Counted from the first letter of the stretch, positions 51,756-60,634 are shown. The stretch: 64,000 nucleotides of DNA from Bacteroidales bacterium UBA6397 (GCA_002439875.1 DJQB01000036.1:62001-126000); one strand, 5' to 3'. Numbers and translations: made by a program. Notes: generated by a model from the sequence alone, not told the origin.

Positions 51756-54410
51756 TTATTTCAGTGTGATTTCTCCTCCGTCCTTTGTGTCCTCGTTGTC
51801 GCCTTTGGATGAGCCGTCGGCGAAGATGAGGTCTTTGGTCGTTCCGATCGCCGCGCTGGTGGCGTTGTCCACGTAGTAGTCCCCGTAGTCGGCGGTTCTT
51901 ATTATCTCCTGAGAACCGTACTGCCTGAGGACATAGACCAGAATCCTGAGATTATCCTTGTTGTAGGAACTTGGCAGCGTCACGGAGTAGCTCTTATTCA
52001 CAGTTTTGTTGTTGGCTGTTGTGGTGAAAGCATCGCCGCTGATGTCGGAGAACGCCATTCTGGCTATGCTGCTGTGGTTGTAGTTGTCTCCGCCATCGCT
52101 CTGGTAGCTGATGATGTTGTCTTCAAGCAGGACAGCCGTGACCTTGTAGTCGCCTTTCTCCTTTATGTAGAGTTTAACATCCAGATTCAATGTGTTGCCT
52201 GACATAGAAGATGAAAAAGAGATACCCGTCTTTGTCGGGTAGTTGCTTTCGGTCTCCTTAGCTGAGCTGACAATAAGCTGCGCGGTATAGTCGCTGTCGT
52301 AATTATTTATTTCCTTCCGATAGTCGATGATTCCGGTAGGGAATCCGCTGATGTTGAATATATCCATAAGCGAACTCGTCCCGTTGAACCGTAGGTCGGA
52401 ACTAGTAGGGTGAAGGTTTATCAGCTCAATCTTATCCGGATAACTTTCGATCGCTTTCTTGAAACTTGTGGCCATTGTAGGGCAGAACCCACACCATGTT
52501 GCCGTGAACTTCATCCCCAACGATTTGTGCCAGAATTCCTTGCTGGCCCACTCCTCCGGATTTGAGACAACGATAATCTCAGTTGAGGATGGAATGGATT
52601 TTTTTTCAAGTCCGTCAATTTGTCCTTCGTAAACATATAGTTTCTTGAGAGAACTGTTACAGTAGAGAGCTTTCAGACATTCCAGCTTTGAGATGTCGAG
52701 AGTGGAAATCTGGTTTAAGTTAAAAGCCACTGATGACAATTTCGGACAACAATTGAGTTCCAAAGATGTCAGGCGGTTATGGTTGGCGTCAAGTCTCTCT
52801 AGTTCAGGGCAATGACTGAGGTCTAAACTGCTCAGCAGGTTTGTTATTACATTCAAATCCTTGAGTTTTGGCTTATCGCCAAGGTTTAATTTTGAAATCT
52901 TGTTGCCGTAACAAGTCAAATCTTCCAGCAATGTGTTGTTGCTGAGATCTAATTCAGTGATTTCATTGCGGGAAAGTCTCAGATTGACAAGAGAATGATT
53001 GCTGCTGACGTTGATTGAGGTCAAGTTGTTTGCGCCGCACTTCAATGTTTGCAGTGATGGATTGCCGCTGACATCAATGGAAGACATTTGGTTCTCCTCC
53101 ACGCTCAAGTACTTGAGTTTTGGTGCGTTCCTTACGTTTAATGATGTGAGTTGACTTGTCTCGACGGACAGATATTCGAGACTATTGTTATTGCTTATGT
53201 CAAGTGTTTGCAGGTGAATCCCGTCACACGCTACATTGGTCAAAAGCGGATTCTTGCTTAGATCAAGCGACTCGATTTTGTTATTATAACTGCAATCAAG
53301 TTCCCTAAGATTTACGTTTTTTTGTAGATCCAAGCACTCCAGTGTTCCTTTGTCACTATATTCTCCATTGCCAATCCAAACATGAGAACCTACACATTTC
53401 AGTGATTCGAGGTTTGTCATATGCTCAATTCCTGTCAAGGAGGTGATATCATCTGACGCGACATTAATCGCTGTGACAGCCAGAGCTTCTTCATAACTGA
53501 TCTCGCCATCATTGTCCTTGTCAAAATTGGCGACTATATAGGCCTTGAAACGCGCGTCTTCAAAAGCTATGTTGTCATCATTCTCTTTGATTTTGCATTC
53601 GAATTCCTCTATAGGGTAGAGAACGGAACGGTCAAGGATTATGGTTGATTTGATAGTTTTGACCACAATGCCTTTGTCCGTGCTTATGCTTATGGAGAAT
53701 CCGTCCACATATCTGAATGGCGGGACAACCATATGAAAATCAGTCGCTGTGTCAGTCAGTTTGACACCTTCACCGCAATCAAGCTTGGTGGAGGAGTACG
53801 ATGGTGAATACATTGTCATCACTCTTTCAGACCAGTCTATGACCGCTTTGCCTGAAACCTTGATATGGTCTGAATTTGGGGAGAAAGTGATTGATTTCAC
53901 GGTCACGTCACCGTACATCGGTATCTTAAGAACTGAACATACGTTCACAAATTTAAGAGTTCCGTTGTTGTATCTACCGTACATCGGGTAGGCGTTTTCG
54001 GGAATATTCCCTTCGACATATTTCTGAACTTCCGGAAGGTTTATGGTAGCCAGAGTTCCATTTCTGGACACGGCTATAGAAGCAGGGTAAATGGCAAGCA
54101 TATCATTTGAGGTGACACCTGTCGCGCTGAATTGCCCTGTGTTGGTGCCGGCGCCTGAAAGTAGTTTCTGCTCGGTGAATTTAGTGCTGACGCTTTCGCC
54201 AGAAAAAATCGCGATCGCATCATCTGCATTCCATACTGTCTTGTAAACTCCTCCAGCATCAGGCCCGTCAAGGGCGGTTTTGGTGATGGGCGACTCTATT
54301 GTTCCGGTTATCGTCAATGCTTCCGTCACAGGCTCCTCTTCGGTGCAGGCAACCATTGTTACAGTGGCTGCCAGTGCCGCAAATCTTATGAATATTTTCG
54401 TTCTTTTCAT
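51756..54410 (-). CDS. Surface lipoprotein: fimbrillin-like, EF-hand, LRR and Omp28/thioredoxin domain
   Basis: About 884 residues from MKRTKIFIRFAAL (an ATG four codons earlier is possible). Lipobox TMVAC followed by TEEE; fimbrillin-like domain about 25-290; EF-hand loop DKDNDGEISYEE near 298; leucine-rich array about 327-597; then a thioredoxin/Omp28 domain with TWCGFCPTM (redox pair about 637-640) and FPTGIIDY, a beta domain, and a final DNEDTKDGGEITLK tail shared with two neighbours. It appears to couple a binding array to an extracellular redox domain. No substrate can be named. Confidence 0.83.
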   Translation of the reverse strand: MKRTKIFIRFAALAATVTMVACTEEEPVTEALTITGTIESPITKTALDGPDAGGVYKTVWNADDAIAIFSGESVSTKFTEQKLLSGAGTNTGQFSATGVTSNDMLAIYPASIAVSRNGTLATINLPEVQKYVEGNIPENAYPMYGRYNNGTLKFVNVCSVLKIPMYGDVTVKSITFSPNSDHIKVSGKAVIDWSERVMTMYSPSYSSTKLDCGEGVKLTDTATDFHMVVPPFRYVDGFSISISTDKGIVVKTIKSTIILDRSVLYPIEEFECKIKENDDNIAFEDARFKAYIVANFDKDNDGEISYEEALAVTAINVASDDITSLTGIEHMTNLESLKCVGSHVWIGNGEYSDKGTLECLDLQKNVNLRELDCSYNNKIESLDLSKNPLLTNVACDGIHLQTLDISNNNSLEYLSVETSQLTSLNVRNAPKLKYLSVEENQMSSIDVSGNPSLQTLKCGANNLTSINVSSNHSLVNLRLSRNEITELDLSNNTLLEDLTCYGNKISKLNLGDKPKLKDLNVITNLLSSLDLSHCPELERLDANHNRLTSLELNCCPKLSSVAFNLNQISTLDISKLECLKALYCNSSLKKLYVYEGQIDGLEKKSIPSSTEIIVVSNPEEWASKEFWHKSLGMKFTATWCGFCPTMATSFKKAIESYPDKIELINLHPTSSDLRFNGTSSLMDIFNISGFPTGIIDYRKEINNYDSDYTAQLIVSSAKETESNYPTKTGISFSSSMSGNTLNLDVKLYIKEKGDYKVTAVLLEDNIISYQSDGGDNYNHSSIARMAFSDISGDAFTTTANNKTVNKSYSVTLPSSYNKDNLRILVYVLRQYGSQEIIRTADYGDYYVDNATSAAIGTTKDLIFADGSSKGDNEDTKDGGEITLK

Positions 54411-54431
54411 ACTCTTCATCATGATTAAGAT

Positions 54432-56564
54432 TTACTCTAGCCTGATCTTATCTCCGGTCGTAGTGTCGTTGTTCCCTCCCGGGATGACGCTTTCTATGAT
54501 CTGGGTGGAATCAGGGACCTCCTTGTACTTTATGGCTTCATACTGGCCTTTGAACACGTATAAGGTCTTCAAAGGGTTCTCTTGACAATATAGGCAAGTA
54601 AGGGCTTTGTTGTTGGAAATATCAAGAGATGCTATTTTATTGTCGTTGCAGTACAAGCTATAAAGTTCAGGGTTATGCGTGATATCCAATCCTTTAAGAT
54701 TGTTTTCATAGCACTCAAGGTATTGTAGTTTTACATTTGAAGTGACATCTATTCTCTCAAGATTGTTTTTAGAGCAGTCTATTGCGTAGAGCAATTTGTT
54801 ATTAGAGACATCCAGCGCCTTCAGCTTGTTTCCATAACAGTTAAAGTCCTTTAGTCCCGTGTTGGCGGAAACATCCAATGACTCCAACTCATTTTCTCCG
54901 CAGTAGAGATTGTATAGGTTGGTGCTTGGTGTCATTATGATTTGACTGATTCTATTACGAAAACATTGAAGAACTGTTAGCTCTGTGCATTTGCTTACAT
55001 CAAGAGTTGATGTAAGGTTGTTGTCGCCACATAAGAAAGTCTTGAGTTTAGTACATTTTGAGACATCTATCGTTGCTATGTTGTTGAATGCCATACGTAG
55101 ATATTCAAGATTAGCATTATGACTCAGATCCAAAGAACTCAAGCCACATCCTGAGCAGTCAAGATAAACCAATGATGTATTATATTTCAGATCCAAATTT
55201 GAAACAGCATTGCTCGAACATATTAGCGTGTCGAGTTTCTCATTATTAGTCACATCTAAAGATGATAGGGAATTGCCGTCAATTTGTACTGTTCTTAATA
55301 GTTTGTTTTGATTCAGGTCAATTGTCTCCAAACTATTGTCGGAGCAGATCAGTCGAGTTAATTTATCATTGGATCTAGTGTCAAGTGATGCGAGATTGTT
55401 GACTTCACATAGCAACTCAGCTAGTTCCGCATTACCGCTGACATCGATACCTGTCAGAACATTGTACCCGACATTCAATAATTTTAGCTTTTTATTGTGG
55501 GACACGTCGATTGTTTTTAGCGATCCATTGAGTTTCCAAGGCCTTGTGTTGTATGTGCCACGGCATCTCAGTGTCTCAAGATTGGCCATGTACTCAATTC
55601 CGGCGAGGGATTCTATGTTGTCGGAGCAGACATTGATGTCCGTGACTTCCAAAGCTTCTTCTCGACTGATCTCGCCGTCATTGTCGGAATCGAAGTTGGC
55701 GACCAGATAAGCCTTGAAGTTGGCGTCCTCGAAGACGATGTTATCATTGCTGTCATCAATCTTGCATTCGAAGGCCTCTATAGGGTAGAGGACCGAGCGG
55801 CTGAGGGTGATGTCAGACTTTAGGGTCTTTACTACATCTCCTTTGTCGGTACCTATAGTAATCGTGAATCCGCCTGGGTACTCCTGCGCCGGCACGATCA
55901 GATGGAAATCCGTTGCTGAACCATAAAGCTTTACGTCAGGGCAACTGAGTCGGACAGTTGTCATGGCGTCTCCGGCCATCATAAGTTCATGGGACTCAGC
56001 CTTAATGGAAGCGTTTCCAGACACTTTTACATCGGGTTTGGCTGGCGCGAAGGTGATGGTCTTAACTGTTGCGTCGCCGAACATCGAAACCTTCAAAACC
56101 GAACAGAGGTTCTTGAACGAGAATGAGCTATTGTCGCTTGATGCGACCATAGGGTAGGCTCCGGCGGGAATATTCCCGCTAACATATTCCTGAACGTCTG
56201 GGAGACTGACGGAAATAGTTGAGCCACTCCTGTCTTTGACTATTGAATATGGGTACACCGCAATCAGGCTGCCTTGTTCTGCCGCGCCTTCAAACTCGCC
56301 CTTATTGGTGTTTTCGCCGGATTTGAGCTTGAACTCACTGGCCTTGCCGTCACTGGAGCAGACTGCTAAGGCATCGCCTGATGCCCATACTGTCTTGTAA
56401 ACTCCACTGGCGTCAGGACCGTCCAGGGCAGTCTTGGTGGTAGGCGGTTCGATAACCGTCTTGATTGTGCGAAGCTCAACACCTTGCTCTTCCTCGTTGC
56501 ATGCTACAGTCAACGCGATGGCGGACAGCCACAGCATATTCATGAATATATTCGAGAATTTCAT
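54432..56564 (-). CDS. Surface lipoprotein: fimbrillin-like, EF-hand and long LRR array
   Basis: A 710-residue lipoprotein: lipobox LTVAC followed by NEEEQ; fimbrillin-like domain about 25-285; EF-hand loop DSDNDGEISREE near 293; about 16 leucine-rich units at 321-668, nearly all with cysteine in the LxxLxC position (for example LAELLCEVNN, LTRLICSDNS, LQYLECYENN); then a short end NNDTTTGDKIRLE. No catalytic domain. It is the stripped-down paralogue of the two genes downstream, so it may be a pure ligand-binding or scaffold version. Confidence 0.82.
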   Translation of the reverse strand: MKFSNIFMNMLWLSAIALTVACNEEEQGVELRTIKTVIEPPTTKTALDGPDASGVYKTVWASGDALAVCSSDGKASEFKLKSGENTNKGEFEGAAEQGSLIAVYPYSIVKDRSGSTISVSLPDVQEYVSGNIPAGAYPMVASSDNSSFSFKNLCSVLKVSMFGDATVKTITFAPAKPDVKVSGNASIKAESHELMMAGDAMTTVRLSCPDVKLYGSATDFHLIVPAQEYPGGFTITIGTDKGDVVKTLKSDITLSRSVLYPIEAFECKIDDSNDNIVFEDANFKAYLVANFDSDNDGEISREEALEVTDINVCSDNIESLAGIEYMANLETLRCRGTYNTRPWKLNGSLKTIDVSHNKKLKLLNVGYNVLTGIDVSGNAELAELLCEVNNLASLDTRSNDKLTRLICSDNSLETIDLNQNKLLRTVQIDGNSLSSLDVTNNEKLDTLICSSNAVSNLDLKYNTSLVYLDCSGCGLSSLDLSHNANLEYLRMAFNNIATIDVSKCTKLKTFLCGDNNLTSTLDVSKCTELTVLQCFRNRISQIIMTPSTNLYNLYCGENELESLDVSANTGLKDFNCYGNKLKALDVSNNKLLYAIDCSKNNLERIDVTSNVKLQYLECYENNLKGLDITHNPELYSLYCNDNKIASLDISNNKALTCLYCQENPLKTLYVFKGQYEAIKYKEVPDSTQIIESVIPGGNNDTTTGDKIRLE

Positions 56565-56584
56565 ATTATTATTGATTATAGTTT

Positions 56585-57820
56585 CTACTCAAGTGTGATT
56601 TTGCCACCGGTCGAGGTGTCTTCGTTCTCTCCATTTACATCTGCCTTGCTCTGTGTTACCTTGATTGTGACAGAGTTCTTTCCGTCTACGGTCTTGATAG
56701 TGATGGCCGCGGTGCGTTGTGTGGTCTTCGTGTTCTCTTCTGCCGTGGCTGCCACTATTGCATCGCCGCTGCCGCTGGTGGCATTCAGTTTCAGCCAAGT
56801 TGCGTCGGAAGTTGCAGTCCAAGCAGTGTTGGAGGTTACGGCGAATGTTTTGGATTCAGCCTTTGCCGTGAAAGTAATGCTGGCCGGGGAGACAGAAAGT
56901 ACCGCATCGGCACCGGCTTGCCTGACGGTAACAGGGACGCACTCGTTGTTGTCGTTACAGAAGACGATGACTCCCTCTCTGGCCGTTGTTGAGGTGTTGG
57001 TCTCTGCCTTGAATGTGTAGGTGTCTGTGTTGCCGTTGGTTGCCTTGTCCGTCTGTTTCACCCAATCCGGCTGTGATGCTATCTTGTAGCCGATGTTGTG
57101 TGTGACCTTGACGGAGAATGTTCCTCCTTCCGCGGCCAGATTGAACTCCGAACCGTCAATGGAGAACACAACATCCGCTTCTGCCTGTTGCACGGTGACT
57201 GTCTTCTTGACACTGCCATCCGAGGATGAGATCGTGATGACTCCGGTTCTGGATGCCAGAGAGGTGTTTCCGGTGACTCCGACCGTGATGATGGCGGCTC
57301 CTTTCCCCTTGTCGGAATCAAGTGTGACCCACTCTGCGTCCTTGCTGATCACCCAGTCGGTGTTGGATGTGACCCTAAGCATATCCTCTCCCTTGTTGGC
57401 GGAGAATGTCAAAGATTCCGGTGTGACGCTCAATGATGCTTTCAGGGCCTCCTGGCGGACAGTGACTGAAACTTTCTGTGTTTCTTCCTGGTCTGTTATT
57501 GTCACGGTCGCGCTTCTTGGCTGGCTGGTCGTGTTCTCCTCTACCTTCACTTTGACGGAGTTCTTGCCAGTATCCCCAGAGGATGGGGAAATGGTGAGCC
57601 AGTCAGCTGACACACTTGCCGACCAAGGCACATTGGAGGTGAAGCTCACAGTGAACGACTGCCCCGCGCTTTCAACGGAAATGCCAGAGGAGACGATGTC
57701 TTCCGGAAGCTTGATCTCAGGCGTGATCTCGGGATCAATCTCGTTTCCGGTCTCGCCGCAGCCCGCGATAAGGGAGGCGATGACAACGGACTTGAGGAAA
57801 GTGAGTAATTTTCTCATCAT
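56585..57820 (-). CDS. Lipoprotein with four BACON domains
   Basis: A 411-residue lipoprotein: lipobox LIAGC followed by GETGNE; four Ig-like BACON repeats (about 35-125, 130-215, 218-305, 308-395), each with the W-[LV]-x-[LV] and T-R-x-x-x-[IV]-x-[IV] pattern (for example DWLTISPSSG, EWVTLDSDKG, DWVKQTDKA, TWLKLNATSG). It ends NGENEDTSTGGKITLE, the tail shared with two LRR lipoproteins. BACON domains are thought to bind carbohydrate or mucin or act as spacers; here the protein probably stands off the cell surface. Confidence 0.85.
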   Translation of the reverse strand: MMRKLLTFLKSVVIASLIAGCGETGNEIDPEITPEIKLPEDIVSSGISVESAGQSFTVSFTSNVPWSASVSADWLTISPSSGDTGKNSVKVKVEENTTSQPRSATVTITDQEETQKVSVTVRQEALKASLSVTPESLTFSANKGEDMLRVTSNTDWVISKDAEWVTLDSDKGKGAAIITVGVTGNTSLASRTGVITISSSDGSVKKTVTVQQAEADVVFSIDGSEFNLAAEGGTFSVKVTHNIGYKIASQPDWVKQTDKATNGNTDTYTFKAETNTSTTAREGVIVFCNDNNECVPVTVRQAGADAVLSVSPASITFTAKAESKTFAVTSNTAWTATSDATWLKLNATSGSGDAIVAATAEENTKTTQRTAAITIKTVDGKNSVTIKVTQSKADVNGENEDTSTGGKITLE

Positions 57821-57839
57821 AGTCTTGAATATTAGTCTA

Positions 57840-58328
57840 TTATTGGTTGCTTTTAAGTATCTTTAGGGTCTCCAGTTCATCTCCCGCCGAGTATCCGGTG
57901 TGCGAGTAAACCTGTCTGCCTTTCTTGTCGTAGATGAACATTTGCGGGATATGGACAACATTCAGGATTCTGTAGAGGTTTCTGTTGGTGTCGTACAGAA
58001 TGGTAAACCCGTCCCAGTCATGGGTCTTGGCTATGGCTTTGGCTCTGGAGATGGATCTGGAGTCGTCCACCGAGACGCAGACGACCTTGCAGGAAATATC
58101 CGGAAGGCCGTCCAAAGCCTCGCCCAACGCGTCAATCTCCTCAATGCAGTACTTACAAGTGGATGACCAGAAAGCGACAATGACAGGAGCCTTGCCGTCC
58201 ATCAGACCGGAAGTCCGGACAATCTTGCCTTTCATGTCTTCAACCATCACGTCAGGAATGCCTTGAGCCGCAGAGAGAATTGTCATCAGGCCCAGCAGAA
58301 TAGTCAACGAGGTCTTTTTCGAGTTCAT
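57840..58328 (-). CDS. Small periplasmic TlpA-like thioredoxin
   Basis: About 162 residues from MNSKKTSLTILLGLM, which gives a clean signal peptide (ends about SAAQG). A single AhpC/TlpA domain with FWSSTCKYCIEE (redox cysteines three apart) and VVHIPQMFIYDKKG (cis-proline). First gene of the surface locus, 20 bases before the BACON gene. It likely provides reducing or disulfide-exchange power for the cysteine-containing lipoproteins downstream. Confidence 0.87.
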   Translation of the reverse strand: MNSKKTSLTILLGLMTILSAAQGIPDVMVEDMKGKIVRTSGLMDGKAPVIVAFWSSTCKYCIEEIDALGEALDGLPDISCKVVCVSVDDSRSISRAKAIAKTHDWDGFTILYDTNRNLYRILNVVHIPQMFIYDKKGRQVYSHTGYSAGDELETLKILKSNQ

Positions 58329-58400
58329 TGGTGGATTGTCATTACATGCGCTGCCCACAAATGTAGTCATTATATTTTATATTGCCAACTGATTCAGAAA

Positions 58401-58422
58401 CTTAATTTGAACTTAATTTGAA
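58401..58422 (+). repeat. Tandem 11-bp repeat ahead of GH97
   Basis: CTTAATTTGAA occurs twice head to tail, overlapping the -33 region of the GH97 promoter; it could be an operator site. Confidence 0.45.
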
Positions 58423-58449
58423 GATATTCAAAGATAGTTTGTATCTTTA
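58417..58449 (+). promoter_or_regulatory. Promoter of the GH97 gene
   Basis: TTTG 58417-58420, 21-bp spacer, TATCTTTA 58442-58449 (one base off TAnnTTTG), 33 bases before the ATG. Confidence 0.45.
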
Positions 58450-58482
58450 CAACATGAATTTTAACACATAATATTTCTGATC

Positions 58483-60486
58483 ATGAATTTTAAAGTTTTT
58501 CTGGCATCAGCCTCGGTCGCGTTGGCGGCCGTTCTGCCATCGTCCGCCAAGGAGGTGTCCTATAATGTAGTCTCTCCGGACGGTCGTCTTACAGCGACTG
58601 TTGTTGTCGGGGATAGGGTGTCCTATTCGGTATCGCATGACGCCGTCAGCCTGATTGAACCGTCGGAGATTTCCATGACCTTGTCCGGAGGTGTGATTTT
58701 CGGAGAAAACGACAAGGTCCGCAAGGTGAGAAAGGCCAGTGTCGACCAGACGCTGCCCGCCATCGCCTATAAGAAGGCGCAGGTTAGGGACAATTACAAT
58801 GAACTCACCTTCATATTCAAAGAATTCACCCTGACATTCCGCGCCTATGACGAAGGTGTGGCTTATCGTTTCACAAGTTCTTTGAAGAATGACTCGAAAG
58901 TCTTGGCCGAGAAGGCTCAGTTCAATTTCGCCAAGGATTGGGATGCTTATGTTCCTTATGTGAGACAGCACGCTGAAACATTTGATAGCCAGTATTCGAA
59001 CTCCTTTGAGAACACCTATTCCATCCACACCTTGTCTCAGTGGAACAAAGGACGTCTCGCTTTCCTCCCGATCGCTGTCTCGGCTGAAGACGGAATGAAA
59101 GTTCTGATCACTGAATCAGATTTGATGGACTATCCTGGAATGTTCCTTTACAATGAGGGTGAAGCGACAACTCTTTCAGGGCGTTTCGCTCCATATCCTA
59201 AAGTTGTTGAGCAGGGGGGGCACAACATGCTACAGGGCGTTGTGAAAGAACGCGAGGACTACATCGCTTCTTGCTCCGCCGAGGAGTCATTCCCATGGAG
59301 GATCATTATGGTCTCAACGAATGACGCGGATCTTGCGGTCAATGACTTGGTCTGGAAATTAGGCACCCCGGCGGATCCGTCAACAGACTTTGGTTGGGTT
59401 AAACCCGGCAAGGTGGCTTGGGACTGGTGGAACGACTGGAACATCTACGGTGTTGATTTCCGCGCCGGCATCAACAACGACACATACAAGTACTACATTG
59501 ATTTCGCACAAAAACATGGCATTGAATATGTCATCCTCGATGAGGGCTGGGCTGTCAACAAGAAGGCCGATTTGATGCAGGTCATCCCAGAAATAGACCT
59601 TCCGATGCTTTGTGAATATGCCAAAGCGCGCAACGTAGGCCTCATCCTTTGGGCGGGTTACTACGCTTTCGACCGAGACATGGAGAACGTCTGCAAGCAC
59701 TATTCCGAGATGGGCGTCAAGGGCTTCAAGGTGGATTTCATGGATCGTGATGACCAGTATATGGTCGATTTCTACAGACGTGCCGCAGAGACGGCCGCCA
59801 AGTACGGACTTCTGGTTGATTTCCACGGAGCGTTCAAACCTGTCGGGCTCAACCGTACCTATCCTAACGTGATCAACTACGAAGGCGTTTTCGGTCTTGA
59901 GCAGATGAAGTGGAGCAAGCCTGATGTGGACCAGGTGACTTACGATGTCACTGTTCCTTTCATCAGAATGGCCGCGGGACCTATGGACTACACCCAAGGC
60001 GCAATGCGCAATGCCACCAGAAATAACTACTATCCGGTCAACAATGAGGCGATGAGCCAAGGCACTCGCTGTCACCAACTCGCTGAATATGTTGTCTTTG
60101 ACTCTCCGCTGAATATGCTGTGCGACTCTCCGTCCAACTATATGGCGGAGCCTGAATGCACTGAGTTTATCGCGAGATGCCCGACTGTATGGGACGAGAG
60201 CATCGCCGTGAATGGAGTGCTTGGCCGTTTCATCACACTTGCCCGCCGCAGTGGTGATGTTTGGTATGTGGGGTCTCTGAACGATTGGAAAGCCCGTGAC
60301 CTGACTTTGGATCTCAGTTTCCTCGGTGATGGCGAATGGACAATGGAAATTTTCCGTGACGGCATCAACGCCGACCGCGCCGCCCGTGACTACAAGCGTG
60401 AGTCCGCCACCGTCCCGGCTGACCGCAAAGTGAAGATTCATATGGCCCCAGGCGGCGGTTGGACTGCCCGTCTGACTAAGAATTAG
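58483..60486 (+). CDS. Glycoside hydrolase family 97 alpha-glycosidase
   Basis: A 667-residue exported enzyme: signal peptide ending PSSAK, N-terminal beta-supersandwich (SPDGRLTATVVVGDRVSYSV, about 30-280), TIM-barrel catalytic domain with YVILDEGWAVNKK near 350, KVDFMDRDDQYMVDFYRRAAE and LLVDFHGAFKPVGLNRTYPN near 445, and a C-terminal beta domain. The aspartate in VDFHGA fits, as I recall it, the retaining alpha-galactosidase-like subgroup better than the inverting SusB alpha-glucosidases. It stands alone on the plus strand with its own promoter and terminator, without SusC/SusD genes. Confidence 0.9.
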   Translation: MNFKVFLASASVALAAVLPSSAKEVSYNVVSPDGRLTATVVVGDRVSYSVSHDAVSLIEPSEISMTLSGGVIFGENDKVRKVRKASVDQTLPAIAYKKAQVRDNYNELTFIFKEFTLTFRAYDEGVAYRFTSSLKNDSKVLAEKAQFNFAKDWDAYVPYVRQHAETFDSQYSNSFENTYSIHTLSQWNKGRLAFLPIAVSAEDGMKVLITESDLMDYPGMFLYNEGEATTLSGRFAPYPKVVEQGGHNMLQGVVKEREDYIASCSAEESFPWRIIMVSTNDADLAVNDLVWKLGTPADPSTDFGWVKPGKVAWDWWNDWNIYGVDFRAGINNDTYKYYIDFAQKHGIEYVILDEGWAVNKKADLMQVIPEIDLPMLCEYAKARNVGLILWAGYYAFDRDMENVCKHYSEMGVKGFKVDFMDRDDQYMVDFYRRAAETAAKYGLLVDFHGAFKPVGLNRTYPNVINYEGVFGLEQMKWSKPDVDQVTYDVTVPFIRMAAGPMDYTQGAMRNATRNNYYPVNNEAMSQGTRCHQLAEYVVFDSPLNMLCDSPSNYMAEPECTEFIARCPTVWDESIAVNGVLGRFITLARRSGDVWYVGSLNDWKARDLTLDLSFLGDGEWTMEIFRDGINADRAARDYKRESATVPADRKVKIHMAPGGGWTARLTKN

Positions 60487-60523
60487 AAATATTCACAATC
60501 CTTATTATGGATAAAACTTCATT

Positions 60524-60555
60524 CGTCCGCCCCGAAAAGGAGCGGACGTTTTTAT
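60524..60555 (+). terminator. Terminator after GH97
   Basis: CGTCCGC 60524-60530 and GCGGACG 60542-60548 with a T-run at 60549-60553; 37 bases after the GH97 stop. Confidence 0.85.
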
Positions 60556-60567
60556 GTTTTGTCTGAA

Positions 60568-60591
60568 GATTCAAAAAACTGATTCAAAAAA
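60568..60591 (+). repeat. Direct repeat ahead of the methyltransferase gene
   Basis: GATTCAAAAAA occurs twice with a 13-bp period (60568-60578 and 60581-60591), about 40 bp before a TAAATTTG -7 element. It may be a regulatory site of the restriction-modification genes. Confidence 0.4.
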
Positions 60592-60626
60592 GTCAGTGTC
60601 TAAGATGAAAAGTAAAGCAAAATCAG

Positions 60627-60634
60627 TAAATTTG
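60627..60634 (+). promoter_or_regulatory. -7 element of the methyltransferase gene
   Basis: TAAATTTG, exact TAnnTTTG, 24 bases before the ATG at 60659. No TTTG at the matching upstream distance. Confidence 0.4.

Noticed and set aside
49700..55600. Regularly spaced repeats that could be mistaken for a CRISPR array
   Set aside because: The repeats are degenerate, have about 63-69-bp periods in frame, and translate to leucine-rich repeat units; no identical direct repeats with unique spacers.
51756..57820. Shared C-terminal tails as classical T9SS sorting domains
   Set aside because: The T9SS C-terminal domain is about 70-100 residues with conserved Gly and Lys motifs; these tails are about 14 residues and the proteins are lipoproteins.
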